Below, in pieces: positions 1 to 11,101 of a stretch of DNA of 64,000 nt (positions within the stretch are counted from its first letter, which is position 1; every line of letters begins with the position of its first letter). The stretch lies in contig NW_019091488.1 in the NCBI RefSeq assembly GCF_001949145.1, positions 514,754 through 578,753 on the forward strand, in the 5' to 3' direction. Source of the DNA: Acanthaster planci. Taxonomy: Eukaryota; Echinodermata; Asteroidea; Valvatida; Acanthasteridae. Made by a program: the position numbers and the translations under genes. A model generated the notes under the pieces. The model made no database searches and was not told where the DNA came from. It saw nothing but the letters and a program-made list of their open reading frames with translations.

Positions 1-138
1 TCACTTGGGGCTGGCTGCTCGATCGTTAGATCAATAGGGAGAGTGACTTTCCAGCCTAACATCATCATGTTTGGGGTTTCCCCGGCTCTCCTGTGTCGTA
101 CATATGTATGCGCTGGTTGCGAATGGGAGGTATTGGTC

Positions 139-1031
139 TCAATCGCGTTGACCTTTGTGTGGATTAATCATCATAGAAACCATGGTGACGAGAGTCTTAT
201 CGAGCCTTTCTATGAGCCCGTCTGACTTTGGATTGTATGCTGTTGTTCTTGACTTACTTATTCCCTGCAGCCGACACATTTCCTGGAATACCTCTGTTCG
301 AAATTGGTCCCTTGATCCGAATGGACCTCCCTCGGCACCCCAAATCGACAAACCAATTCTCTGACGCATTTCGAGGCAACTGTTTCTGCCTTTGCATCCG
401 GGAGAGCATATGCCTCCATCCATCTTGTGGTGTAGTCTTCAACCACCAGGATCCACTGGTTCCCATCTTCGGTCCTTTGGACAGGACCGACTAAGTCTAA
501 TGCCACTCTATCCATATACTGTTGCAAGGGCGCCCTCCGTTTCTTTGGGGGCGGCTCCTTCCTTGCGCATTGATCACATTTCCGGATGTATGCTCTTACA
601 TCGACACTCATACCTGACCAGAAGTACCGCTGCTTCACACGGGCCAGGGTTTTCTTCAGGTCAAGCTGGCCTCCCAACTTTCCACCATGCATTTCTTCTA
701 CAGGCTCGTTTCTGAACATCTCAGGAACTGGCAGCCTCCATTGAACTGATCTACCATCATTAGACTCCCACCGTTGGTATAACACACCGTCTCTTACTGA
801 CAACTGGTCCCAGTAAGACCAATAAGTCTTACCTGCCGGGGACCTGTGGGATACCTCATCCCAAGGAGGGCGCTCCTTCCCCTCACTTTTTTGGGCGTTT
901 CTAAGTTCTTCGCTGCTTGCAGCAGGTTCCACCATAGCAACTCGGGCCTGTTTCATCATTTCCTGGGCTCGAGGTTGACTTTTGTTCATCTTCTTCCACA
1001 ATAAGAGTAGCATCGATAACGGCATTGTCAC
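139..1031 (-). pseudogene. Ty3/gypsy integrase region (broken)
   Basis: The N-terminal zinc-binding region is seen around 560-720 with C-x2-C (KCDQCAR) preserved. The histidine half reads MHGGKLGGQLD, where the second His of the usual HHCC motif is Gln. The catalytic core follows, with the first Asp in ALDLVGPV and the second in HSDQGTNFE. The third acidic residue (LIER, about 190-205) is in another frame (139-423), so a frameshift lies near 260-300. The protein continues to the window edge. The upstream part (about 900-1031) is a spacer joined to RNase H by another frame change near 1100. Confidence 0.9.
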
Positions 1032-1094
1032 CCGTCAGAATCATCTTGTGCATTACAATGGTCGCACTGTTTACAAGGTCGTCTAGACAGACTA

Positions 1095-1484
1095 TCAGCA
1101 TTCTGCATGCTTGGGACCCGGACGGTGCTGGATTGTGACGACATACTCTGACATAAACTCTAACCGTCGTGCAAGTTGTCCTTCCGGGTTCTTTGAGCTC
1201 CTTAACCATACCAGAGAAGAATGGTCCGTCCGTAATTTGACCTTTTGACCGTAAAGTAACTGGCGGAAGTATTTCAAATACATAACCACAGCGAGCAGTT
1301 CTCTTTGAGTGACGCAGTAGTTTCTCTCAGCTTTGTTCAGCTTCCGGCTTGCAAAAGCCACAACTTTCTCGACACCGTCATGCACCTGAGACAGTACGGC
1401 CCCGATGCCCTCTGAACTCGCATCCGTATCCAAGATGTACTCGCTACTTGGTAACGGGTAGGCCAATACCGGGGCCCCTAGCAA
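1095..1484 (-). pseudogene. Ty3/gypsy RNase H domain (broken)
   Basis: The 129-residue frame contains the RNase H signature of gypsy elements: YILDTDASSEGIGAVLSQ near the start (first catalytic Asp), then ASRKLNKAERNYCVTQRELLAVV (the conserved Glu) and LRTDHSSLVWL (catalytic Asp). It ends in the tether sequence HRPGPKH, after which the frame is lost. A stop and frame change near 1485-1492 separate it from RT. Confidence 0.9.
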
Positions 1485-1492
1485 ATTCTATT

Positions 1493-2518
1493 TCAGCCAC
1501 TGGAATGCTCGTCCCAAATTAATTCTTTTGACTTTGACGTCAAGGTATGCAGTGGGCTGGCGATGCTAGCGAAGTCCTTGATGAGCCCGCGGTAATACGA
1601 GGCAAGGCCCAAGAAACTCCTCACCTCCTTTACGTTTTTTGGAACCGGCCAATCAGCGACTCCGTTAACATTAGCCGGATCCGTTGCTACGCCCTCAGCC
1701 GACATAATGTGGCCATGGTAGGTTACTGACCTCTGAAATGGGTTACACTTGCTTGGCTTTAACTGAAGCCCAGCACCCCTCAACCGTTCAAAAACTGTTC
1801 GGAGTCGTCCCAACTCATCTTCTACTGTTCTGCCAAAGACAATGACGTAATCAAGATACACCAATAAGATTTCCCACTGCAGCCCTGACAAAATTTTCTC
1901 CATCAGTCATTCGAACGTAGCCGGTGCATTGGCTATCCCGAACGGCATCACCTTCCAACGATAAAGCCGATTCCGTACCACAAAACTTGACTTCTGCTGT
2001 GCATCCTCGTCCAAGGCAACCTGCCAGTACCCTGAGGCGAGGTTGAGGGTTGAAAACCATCGAGCGCCCTCTAATGCTTCCACCGTCTCATCAATTCTTG
2101 GCACAGTATAGGCATCCTGATGTCGATGCACAACCGTTTCGTCCCGTCTTTTTTCTAATACTAACACAACATCAGCCGCCCACGGACTATCTGAGGGTTT
2201 AATCAAGCCACGCCTCTTCAATTCTTCCACTTGGCGACTGATCTCATGTTGGTTAACCACAGGATGCCTGCTAGGCTTCTGTGTCACTGGTCTAGCGCCA
2301 CCAGTGTCGATGCTGAGCTTAACTATATCAGTTCTGCATATATCGTCGTCACCCTTTGAAAACACATTCTGAAACTCCATCAGACACCTTCTCAATTTTG
2401 TATGATCATGTGGGGCCAAACTTCTCCGACTTCGGTCGTATAACTCGGTCAAATGGCTGGGTAGCGCCCCCTCGTGTCCCATAATTTTGTCTGCCCTGGG
2501 TGGAGTCTCCACCTCCAC
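1493..2518 (-). pseudogene. Ty3/gypsy reverse transcriptase (one nonsense codon, altered active site)
   Basis: Two frames, 1907-2518 and 1493-1903, are in the same phase and are separated by one TGA at 1904-1906. The upstream part carries the LNLASGYWQVALDE motif, with the first catalytic Asp position visible, and then MPFGIANAPATFE. The downstream part has LVYLDYVIVF where the family has YxDD, so the second Asp is Tyr. It continues with the thumb region (LKPSKC, FLGLASYYR). The combination of a nonsense codon and a lost catalytic Asp marks an inactive copy. Confidence 0.92.
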
Positions 2519-2634
2519 TAGTGTTACCGTTACAGCGACCGTTCCCGCACGCAGGACACGTTTCTCCTTATTTGGGTTCAGTACTCAAATGGGCACCACT
2601 TCAGCTGGTACATCGACCACAGACTTGGCCATTA

Positions 2635-3110
2635 CTAGGCCTTTTTCAGCAATTCAGCAACTGGTTCCTTGATCATGCTTCCAGTCAACTCCTCATACTG
2701 ACAAACAACCGTTCCGGGCACAATGCTCTCATGCCCAGGCGGTATCTCCGTAGTCCTTGTCACTAATACTCTGCCGACAAATGATGCAATGGCAGCACTT
2801 GCACACTTAATTCGTTCACCATTGGCACATAACTCAAGTCTTCTGAAATCTAGACTGCCCCCTGTAGACAGCAACCAGTTCATTCCCAGCATAGATGGTG
2901 TTCCGATTTCTGCAAAGGCGGCTTTAACAGGGTGCACAGTCTTCCAGATTCGTAAATCTAACCATGCAGTCCCATACACTTTCACCGGACTACCATCCAC
3001 CTGCAGGACCCTGGTATCACATTCTTGCAGAATTGGCCTCTGTTCCTTTGGTAGCTTGTGATATACAGTCATGTTAATCAACGTGTCAGTAGCGCCAATA
3101 TCGATTAATT
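2635..3110 (-). pseudogene. Ty3/gypsy aspartic protease region (altered active site)
   Basis: Next to the start of this frame the sequence reads IDIGATDTL, in the position of the D-[ST]-G-A active-site motif of retropepsins. The residue after the catalytic Asp is Ile. A TAA stop lies two codons before it, near 3107-3109. A later MLGMNWLL matches the hydrophobic 'LLG.DWL' block of retroviral-type proteases. The frame runs toward RT with a linker that includes an Ile/Pro-rich stretch (EIPPGHESIVPG). Confidence 0.82.
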
Positions 3111-3222
3111 AATATTCGAAACTCGGTTGATCTAATCGACCCCTTAACAGATGAACCATGGTGTGGCCCAATTGCCGGAGTCATGACCGTACTGACTCCA
3201 GCCTCGCTCTCATTTTTCCTCT

Positions 3223-4040
3223 TCAAACTCTGTCGCCCTTCTTCTGTGGGTCCTCTGCATTCCTCAGCCTTCCCGCAAACCCTCTGGTCGGCTGGTTCTC
3301 GTTTCCCTGGTTACGGGGACGCTTTCGTTTCGTCTGTGTACACTCTCTAGCAAAGTGTCCCTTTACACCACAATTATGACAATTCAATTCAGCCTTCGGC
3401 CTCAGCAGAGGAGGTGGGCCCCCCGGCACCCGTTGGTCTGACGTAGCTGGTGACGTCACTGGTCGTGACAACATGTTCCCCATCATTTTCTCCAACTGCT
3501 TCGTCATGTCGGCTACATCCTTTGTGGCTGCATACTGCATCCTTTCTTCAATGTCCCTATTTATACCTCTGACAAACTTGTTTGGTTTCTCGTCGACTTT
3601 CCTTTGTGCCTCTACCTTATGAAAGTTCTCAGTCTCAAGCGCCTCCTGCAATGCCTCAGACAATTCTTTGGTCTCGCTCAGGAGATTCCCTCTCGGACGT
3701 ACTGATCAGCTACAGCGTCCATGAAATGATTTTTCTCCAATCGCTCTCTCGCCTCTTCGGGAATTTCCGGATACGCCTTGACTGCTAAATCGTGTACCGC
3801 CTGACACAACTCTTGCAAAGACTCCTTCGGCTTCTGCCGACGGTGACGTAACTCGACTAGAAAATTCTCAGCTTGCTGGCCAGGTGCAAACCTCCTAGCT
3901 AACAACGTCAGTAACTCTTCATACTTCAACTTCTGGCCCCGGAGGACGCCCTCTCCAATAATGCTAATTGCGTCTCCTTGGAGGCTCGCGGCCAAATACT
4001 CGGCCGATTGCAAATCGTCCCATCGGTTACCAACCGACAA
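3223..4040 (-). pseudogene. Ty3/gypsy Gag core and nucleocapsid (broken)
   Basis: Two frames cover this region. The upstream one (3678-4040) is capsid-like, with WDDLQSAEYLAASLQGDA and later GQQAENFLVELRHRRQKPKESLQELC, typical of Ty3/gypsy 'retrotrans_gag' domains. The downstream one (3223-3663) ends with one CCHC zinc knuckle, CHNCGVKGHFARECTQ, followed by a basic tail (KRKRPRNQ). A frame change lies at about 3664-3677. Confidence 0.9.
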
Positions 4041-4066
4041 CTCTCGAATTGCCTGTAGTACTCATT

Positions 4067-4744
4067 TCACGGCACTTCGCCACTGTAGCGGTCGGGAACA
4101 ATACTTGGTCGGCGGGTAACCAGACTAAGCCTTCCCCGCAACTCATCTTCTCCAACAACCCTCTCCTCCCTTTTTATCGGACAAGGCCCCACCCCCATTC
4201 TTCTCATCAGCCCGCACGTTTTCAGTCTTAACACTTGGCGAACGCGTGGCAAAACTCATCAGCTCACTGTAGAGCTTCTTCTCTGCATCAGGTGTAGTTG
4301 GCATGTGAACACACGGACTCTCATTCACACCCCTCCATGTACCGCAGAGACTATCGGACTGGACGCCGCCTCTTGCCTTGGAGGTGTCCAATCAATTAAA
4401 CTGCGCCCACCATCGTCTTCCGTGCAATGGACTTCTGGCGTCTTCAACTCAGTCAGCGCTGGAGCTCTGAACGACCCATAACCTGACGTCTCCTCCCTGT
4501 TTCCAGCCATATCTTGGCCAGGGAGCCGGAATACAACGTCCGAATCAATTCTCACGTGCTCATATGACTTCTGCACATCACGTGGACCAGGTCCACTAAT
4601 CGGGCTCGATCCTGCTTCCTTAGCATCTCGCAGTGCTGCTTCTAACTTTATGATTCTGTCCAATTGCTGAGCCTTTTCCCACTGCAACAACTGAACCTCC
4701 ATTCGGGACCTGTGCCAGTCCCCCTCACTTGAGCTACCACTCAT
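4067..4744 (-). pseudogene. Gag N-terminal region of the gypsy element (broken)
   Basis: An ATG at 4742-4744 opens a frame beginning MSGSSSEGDWHRSRMEVQLL. It has a short predicted coiled coil (LLQWEKAQQLDRIIKLEAAL) followed by Ser/Pro/acid-rich sequence to a stop at 4325. The likely continuation is in other frames (4143-4391, then 4067-4252), ending in a TGA near 4065. After that the capsid-like part begins, also frameshifted. Confidence 0.7.
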
Positions 4745-4826
4745 ACTGGTGTTTCAACGTCGTACTCAGCCGGAGCAATCTTGCCCGGAGCAACAATTAC
4801 AATTACTCATGTGCTTCTAGTGCCAC

Positions 4827-5289
4827 TGGGACCTGAATAAGTCAATAGGGCTATCTCAGGGTCAATACGCCACTCACAACTCGCGATGCGAGATACCGAT
4901 CCACCCTTTAATCGACCGTAAGCTCCCACTAGGAACTCTTACCACACCACCAGATAGCCCCTCAACCCGCCAGGCCCCTCAACGACACACGCACCACTCG
5001 GTACTGGGAACTTTCCACGTCAACGACCCAACGTACGAGGGTCTTACCTACATGCCCGCTCTGCTCAAACCACAGTTCAGGGTTTTTATAGCAGGATCGC
5101 ACCAATTGTAAGGTTCGCTGTAACGCACTCCCGTTGTGCTTATATAGCCTAGCAAGCCAGCTGCTGCCGCGACTACGCCTGTGCGCGCTACATGGGACCA
5201 AGCAGTGACTTCCGTTAACCAACCGCCCTACGCGCAAGGCGGAGCCTATGCGCCGCGTTGGCTTAACACTCAGCTAAGCGCGCCCAACA
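4827..5289 (-). repeat. Probable 5' LTR of the gypsy element (boundaries tentative)
   Basis: On the minus strand this interval begins TGTTGGGCG at 5289 and ends GGTCCCA at 4827, followed after one base by TGGCACTAG. The latter could be a primer-binding site because it starts with TGG. A TATATA box lies at about 5143-5149, placed as an LTR promoter would be. The interval is GC-rich and has no frame. The partner LTR is off-window, so the ends are a guess from TG...CA and PBS logic. An alternative left-hand end (TGTGACAG near 5362) is possible. Confidence 0.4.
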
Positions 5290-8200
5290 TCTACCTCTAT
5301 TACTGGACAGAGCGCCATCTATAACTTCGCACCACGCCTATGCCTAGCGCCCTCTGTCACATGAGTAAAACTTAGGGGGCGCTAAAAATCCAGTGGATTT
5401 GCCGATGTGCGACACTGTACAAAATTATGAACAGCGCCGCCATGCGATGATGTTAATGGGGTTCTGCCTTTTCTGATTTCCACGAATGGGTGAATCAAGG
5501 ATTTGGTTTCCCCCATCCCACCCCAGCCGAATTCTTGGGCACGGTATTACACCGAAATGGTTCATGTAACTGAAACCATGCTACCTACAGACGGTAGTGT
5601 AATTGAACCCGTTTTTTTAAAAAATGGAAGTTGCCTAAGGGAGTACAAATCGGCTTATTTGGACTTTGTCCGTTTTTAATCACGAAGATGTTTCAAGGAA
5701 AATTGTGGCCAAAGCTGTAAATAGGTCGATAGCTCTCAGATTTCTTGTTAACTAATCGAAATTGCGACATCAAAAGAGGTTATGACTGTGAAAAGGGTCA
5801 GACAGTCAAATGTGGTCTCTTTGTCAGCTTCAAGGACTATTGACTCATCAATTCCATTGACATGTATAAAACTTGCAATTTTATGCCCCTGGAAGAAGAT
5901 ACAGTCATAGAGTTTGCTCAGTCCTTTACACCGAACGAAGAGCGATCAATTTTTTGCAAGTGGCTTTTATACGCTTCTGTAAAACAAAGCACTTGCCACG
6001 ACATTTTCAGATGCTCACCCACGAAGCGACTGTGCGTGGACTTGGCGGGGTTACGGAATCGAGACTGGAGTCTTTGATGTGTCTTGAAAACCGTTTCTTT
6101 TTTCAGCTAAACAATTAAACCTTAATGAAGTTGCCCGACAAACTCACTATTGAGTGAAATAGGCGGCACTTAATTTAAGTCCTTATCCAAGGGGTGGGGA
6201 TAAACGTCATTGGCAACTTCCTGCAGTGAGCCTACAACCGACCCGGCCAGGGAACTGCGTACGTCAGAGATAACCTTTGTTCCCAGTTAGATTTGAAATA
6301 GGATCACAGAAGAAAATGTTCATCTGACAATAAGCCCCCCACTGCCATATACTCAATGCCACTGCAGTCCATTTTGGTGTGAACGATTCGAAAAACCGTC
6401 AAGTGTTCCAGAAGAAAACCAGATTACATCAGCAGGGTGCGGGGTATGCAATTTTTATTATGTGATCGTGACAACGTGATGAGGTTTTTGGATGGAGTTG
6501 AGAGTCAGCGGGGTGCAAAATTCTGCCTTTCACTGTTCTTATGTTGAGGACTGAAAGGACTTTTAGCTCAGTGCTTTACGCGAGCTCTGGGCCTTACCCA
6601 AGTGACCACTAAAACGAGTTAAGATCGTAGTGCACGAGTTCATTTTAATTGATTTTGGATTTTTGCTCTGCCTGACGTGTATTATAACACCGTATACTCC
6701 AATCCATCCTTGGAAATAGGTTTTGGCGGTACCCGCTGCTACTTCTGACTCGAATCAATCAGAGTTTTTATAGCACGGGAGAAAGGAAACGTAATTGAAG
6801 CAAAGCTCAAAGCGATTATTCACCAGACGATTCCGCCCCTAGACAGGTGATGAAACTCAATGTGTTCCAGGTGTGCATGATAAGTCAAAGTTCTGTAGCA
6901 GTTCACGAGCTTCTACTTCATTTACAATGTACATGCAAAAAGCACCATTCATGAAACAAACCTCCCTGTACAAAACATTTGCATTGGTCTGTGATTGATT
7001 TTTCTCATGACAGATACGGTGGACCCTTCTATCAAAATCCATCTCCATTCTTATGTCTATTTGAGTTTTAAAAGAACAAAGTCTATCATTTGTAGCAATA
7101 GATTGGCGTCTAGGGCAGTGGCGTAAACGCTCCTTTCCCGGTATACACGCTCACTGTAGAAGAACGAAGCTAAAACACTGCCTCTCTTTTGGCACGTAAA
7201 TGGCACTGAAAGACTTGGAGACAACCTGGATGAAGACTCTTTACCTTGTAAATTTACCTGCAAAACTCCTGAAAAATCATTCAACAGTGTTAATTTTACG
7301 GTGTACTTTACCTAAACACTCGACATTTCTTACCTGGTGAGGGGGCACTGACAGAATTTCTTCTTTCCCTTTATAACCTTTTTTTCAACAGGTGACAAGA
7401 CCACATAAACATGAACAAATGGAACAGTTTTCCCATTCGTGATTGAAAAAAATGTAAAAACATACAAACACAGAAAAAATACAAAGGTCGTGTAAAATTT
7501 TATAAAACTGCAATGTGCCATATACGAACCCTCTGATAATTAGGTAATTTTTTTACAAAATAGTGTTGGGTAAGTTTTGTCTGAAAAGTTTGGGGAAATT
7601 TTACTTTATTTTACTCTATTTACTTTACTAAATATGGTCTTAGTAGTTTTGATAACAGATGTTACTTTGAAACTCTTATTTTCACTTTTAATTTCCCTTT
7701 TTCTTTTCTAGCCTAAAACAGACATTCAAGGAAGTTGCAGAATCTTCTAGAAACTGTGAAAATATGGTGGTCTCAGTCTGTTTAAAAGTTTATTTAAGAC
7801 AGGATGCCACTGAAGACTCAGGATTAGCGCTTGTGTTTAGTGTTTTACACATCAAATGTGAATTTCCATGTCTAAAGATACTGAGGCAATCACTACAACT
7901 AGGCTAGGGGTTTACAAAACAAAACGTTTCTTGTATGACATGCTTTAAGACATTAGTTTTATTAAACCAATCTTTAATTGGACCTTTTGACCTTTAACAC
8001 GGGGACTTACTTTTTCAAGGGCAAACGATTAAAAACTCCGATTCCATGGCTTTAAGACTTCCCGTCTCCATGTATCACGATTGCGACGACTAACGTAGGA
8101 CAGAACTTGGGAAAGTCATGAAGTGCTAAAGTGATGAGTGTTGCATAGCCTCCTCACCAGAACTGAATCGTTTTACTTTGAAGACCGTTGAGGGATTTAC

Positions 8201-9374
8201 CGACTGCTATGGTTCTAGCTCAGAACCGATTACTCCAGGTCTGTTTCTTTGACGAACTGTTCCAACAAAAAATAGAACCAAGTACACTCAGGTCAACTGA
8301 ACACATGCGCATTAGACTTCAGCCAATGAAATAAATGTATTATGATAAGTGTTCAATTTCCGGCAGTGAAGGCTTTCTGTCCACAACAAATTGCCACGAC
8401 AAGCGCCAGCACAACACAGTGTGTATCTGCTGCAGAGATGCATCGAAGCAACTGTGCATGTAACAGACCTCACGCAGTGTCAACAGCGAGAATGTCACTT
8501 TCAAAATTCTGCAAACTTACCTGAGATCAAATGTTCGTATAAGGTGGTCAAAACTGCATGCTAACACAACTTTCTTCATATTTTCCGTCTTGAAGTCAAT
8601 TGGTTTTTACGTACACATGTCCGCCATGAATCGAAAAACGTGGTGATAAGTACCCATTGTGTCGGCAATATTAACACAATGATGACAACTTTTACGTCGT
8701 ACTTTGTAAATTTCACAGAGTAAGTGTCAAAGTTTGACCGTAATAACACAACTTGTGTAAAATTACAGAATCGCATTGAAAACATGTCAGTTTGAAATTA
8801 CAGAACAGATGTGCATTTCACTTTGGCCAAATTTTACTTAAGTTTTGTGTATTTTACCAATTTCATTTTACCAATATTTTTTTTACCATTCATTCTGTGA
8901 GTGTGGGCTCCAGCGAAACCCTTTTTCGTCGATTTCAAAAACGCTCATTATGTATAATTCATTGCATATAATAGGTGGCCAATTTATTTCCAACCCTAGA
9001 AGTTGAAATATTTTAAGCCTTTTGAGTACCTCTTTAACCAAACACGTCTGTGTATAAAGTCTATGTTCTTGTACTACGAAAAGACCTCGAAAATGGTATG
9101 AAAAGTATATGCGCTTTGGTACGGTAATACAAATCAGACGCCAGCTTCAGCCTTACACGCCCACTTTGCAACCACATGACATTTTAGCCAACCAGGGAAG
9201 GGCTAGTGACCGGGTGCGACTTCCTTTGGCCAAAGATACCGTGATCTCGATGGCCAGTATAAATGCCTTCTACAATTTTCCTGGCAGTACAATTGCACTC
9301 TGACGAGGTAAAGCCACAGTTTCAAGGCATCTGGGCTCTGAATGTGTAAACGGGCGTAGTTCTGAATCAAAAAC
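5290..9374. other. Intergenic region, no gene seen
   Basis: AT-rich sequence with only short, low-complexity open frames on both strands. I see no splice-flanked coding pattern, no tRNA and no repeat shared with the rest of the window. A TATA-like CAGTATAAATG at about 9255 precedes the receptor start codon by roughly 115 bases and could belong to its promoter. Confidence 0.5.
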
Positions 9375-10394
9375 ATGACTCCTGCCAACGATCAAAAAAA
9401 CTTTCTTCCGGGTGATTGGTTTTGGACGATGACCACCGCGTTCAACGTGATCACCGTCTGCCTGACTTTGCTTGGCAATGGCACAGTCATCATCGTCATG
9501 CTAGCTAGACGTCAAGAATTTAGTTCTTTCACCAATCGTCTCATCCTTCACCAGTCTACCATCGACGCAATTGCTGGCGTGGTCTTCTTTTTCCATCGAT
9601 TAGTCAAGAGCTCAAATCTCAAAGTTTCAGAAGAAAATAATTTCCTCGACCATCTAGTCTGTCGTTGCTTTGACAAAGACACCCTGCTGTGGTGGGCGTA
9701 CGTGGCGTCCACGTACAACCTCGTTTTCATCTCGCTGGAGCGATTCTTGGCGACCTGCCACCCGATCAAGCACCGCAACATGCTGAACGCGCGGAAGCTG
9801 AAGATTGCCATCGGTACCTCCTGGGCCCTCGGTTTTGCTTTTGCGTTGCCTACACTATTCCAGATGAAACCGTCCGGAGGCCGCTGCCAGCCTGTTGCCC
9901 TTGGGCGAGCTGTGCGTACTCTCGTGGGCTCGTTTTCAGTTCTGAACCAATTCTTGGTGCCTGTAGGTGTCATGATTTTCGCGTACGGCCATATTTTCAT
10001 CAAACTCAAGACGGGGCATGGTCATCACTCGCGGGCTAACGCTGAACAGGACCGTCGAAGTCGGGCCAAGAAGAACGTACTCATGACTGTGTTGATGACC
10101 AGCGTCCTGTTCGTAGTCTGCTGGACACCATCCGCGTGTGGCTACATCATTATAACCATATCCGATAGTACTGGCAGGGCCGCATCCCAGTCAGTGTACC
10201 TAGCCGTCACTACGCTGACCGCTTGTAACATGTTCGTAAACCCCATAGTGTTGTTCCTCGTGTACAAACATTTCCGAGATCAGCTGAAAGATCTTGTGTT
10301 GAAACGACTTCGACGCAACCAAGTGCACAGCGAGCAGGATCCTCCTGGCACGGCCTTGTCTTCAAAACAAACGAATTCAATGGAAGCAGTGTAA
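9375..10394 (+). CDS. Class A (rhodopsin family) GPCR, single exon, orphan
   Basis: A 339-residue receptor with seven hydrophobic segments and a complete ATG-to-TAA frame. TM1 is at about 20-43 with G34-N35. TM2 carries Asp64. TM3 is at about 104-126 and ends E122-R123-F124 in place of D-R-Y. Trp150 is in TM4 and Pro196 in TM5, with Tyr204. TM6 has C249-W-T-P252. TM7 has N289-P290-I-V-L, so the Tyr of NPxxY is Leu. Cys96 or Cys98 and Cys171 could form the usual TM3-ECL2 disulfide. The third intracellular loop is basic and short. The first residues contain no N-x-S/T site, which is unusual for a surface receptor. The ligand is unknown, and a peptide or amine receptor are both possible. Codon use and GC rise sharply over the frame, supporting a real gene. 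An ATTAAA at about 10494 may be its poly(A) signal. Confidence 0.92.
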   Translation: MTPANDQKNFLPGDWFWTMTTAFNVITVCLTLLGNGTVIIVMLARRQEFSSFTNRLILHQSTIDAIAGVVFFFHRLVKSSNLKVSEENNFLDHLVCRCFDKDTLLWWAYVASTYNLVFISLERFLATCHPIKHRNMLNARKLKIAIGTSWALGFAFALPTLFQMKPSGGRCQPVALGRAVRTLVGSFSVLNQFLVPVGVMIFAYGHIFIKLKTGHGHHSRANAEQDRRSRAKKNVLMTVLMTSVLFVVCWTPSACGYIIITISDSTGRAASQSVYLAVTTLTACNMFVNPIVLFLVYKHFRDQLKDLVLKRLRRNQVHSEQDPPGTALSSKQTNSMEAV

Positions 10395-10577
10395 ACATGC
10401 TTTCAGTAAGCCAGTATAATTATTATAAATCATAATACTGTGATCAATGTTTAAACCAGGATGTTTCACCTTTTAGTTTTATTGTTACAAGCTATTAAAA
10501 CCCAGACAACAACTTCTTCTTTCGTAAACCGCAGTTGAATCAATGACTTAACGTGCACTTGTAAATCTGTGATCACA

Positions 10578-11095
10578 TACCGTCATTTGTAAAAGTTTAG
10601 GACCACCCAAACAAAATGCATTAACCTGAAGAAAAACCAAACTTAAACCAATCAATCATGGCAACTTCTGTTTATTTTCAATGTGTAATCTTAGTATCTT
10701 GGTTAGCTATTTGACTACATTTCCATGAATTGAAATGTTACCAGTCTAATATTTAGTGTGCCCTCCTTTAATTCTGATTACTTAGACTGGCTTTTTTTTT
10801 GCCCATGCTGCCTTACAGAAAAAAAAAATTATACAAGACCAGTCTTTGCAAAACATTTCATTTAAATGGGTATATAGCACTACACCGATTATGCACCACT
10901 GTAAAATTATGTTAACACTTCTCAGCGGGCATTATAAAATGTTAATACACGGTCAAGCTGCAATTTGTTGTATAGGGAGACTGTCTGAGGTATTTATGTA
11001 TACAGTCATTTGCAAACGTTTACGACTACCTGGAATTTTATTGGTATTTCTGTCATAAGGCCTGCATTACATTCTCTCATTGAATGATAAATTAA
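10578..11095. mobile_element. Rearranged Tc1/mariner-like non-autonomous element
   Basis: The left end, near 10578, reads TAC-CGTCATTTGTAAAAG. Together with the following 340 bases it is the reverse complement of the right-hand two-thirds of the element at 40010-40440. The rest of that element appears at 11001-11095 (TACAGTCATTTGCAAACG) in the opposite orientation, separated by about 85 bases of other sequence. The TACAGT...GTTTAGGACCAC ends resemble Tc1/mariner terminal repeats. No transposase frame is present. Confidence 0.65.
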
Positions 11096-11101
11096 TAGAC
11101 C

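Larger units (their letters stand above)
1..5289 (-). mobile_element. Decayed Ty3/gypsy LTR retrotransposon, cut by the left window edge
   Basis: Reading on the minus strand from right to left, the order is a likely LTR, Gag with a CCHC knuckle, aspartic protease, reverse transcriptase, RNase H and integrase. This is the Ty3/gypsy order (integrase after RNase H). The reading frame is broken many times: stops inside Gag, before the protease motif and inside RT, plus frameshifts between RT, RNase H and integrase. Several catalytic motifs are also changed. It is therefore a dead copy. The 3' LTR and the end of integrase lie outside the window, so the two LTRs cannot be compared. No envelope gene is seen in the window. 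Confidence 0.93.

Noticed and set aside
9548-10009. A 153-codon minus-strand frame
   Set aside because: Shadow of the receptor gene on the other strand; the plus-strand frame has all seven helices.
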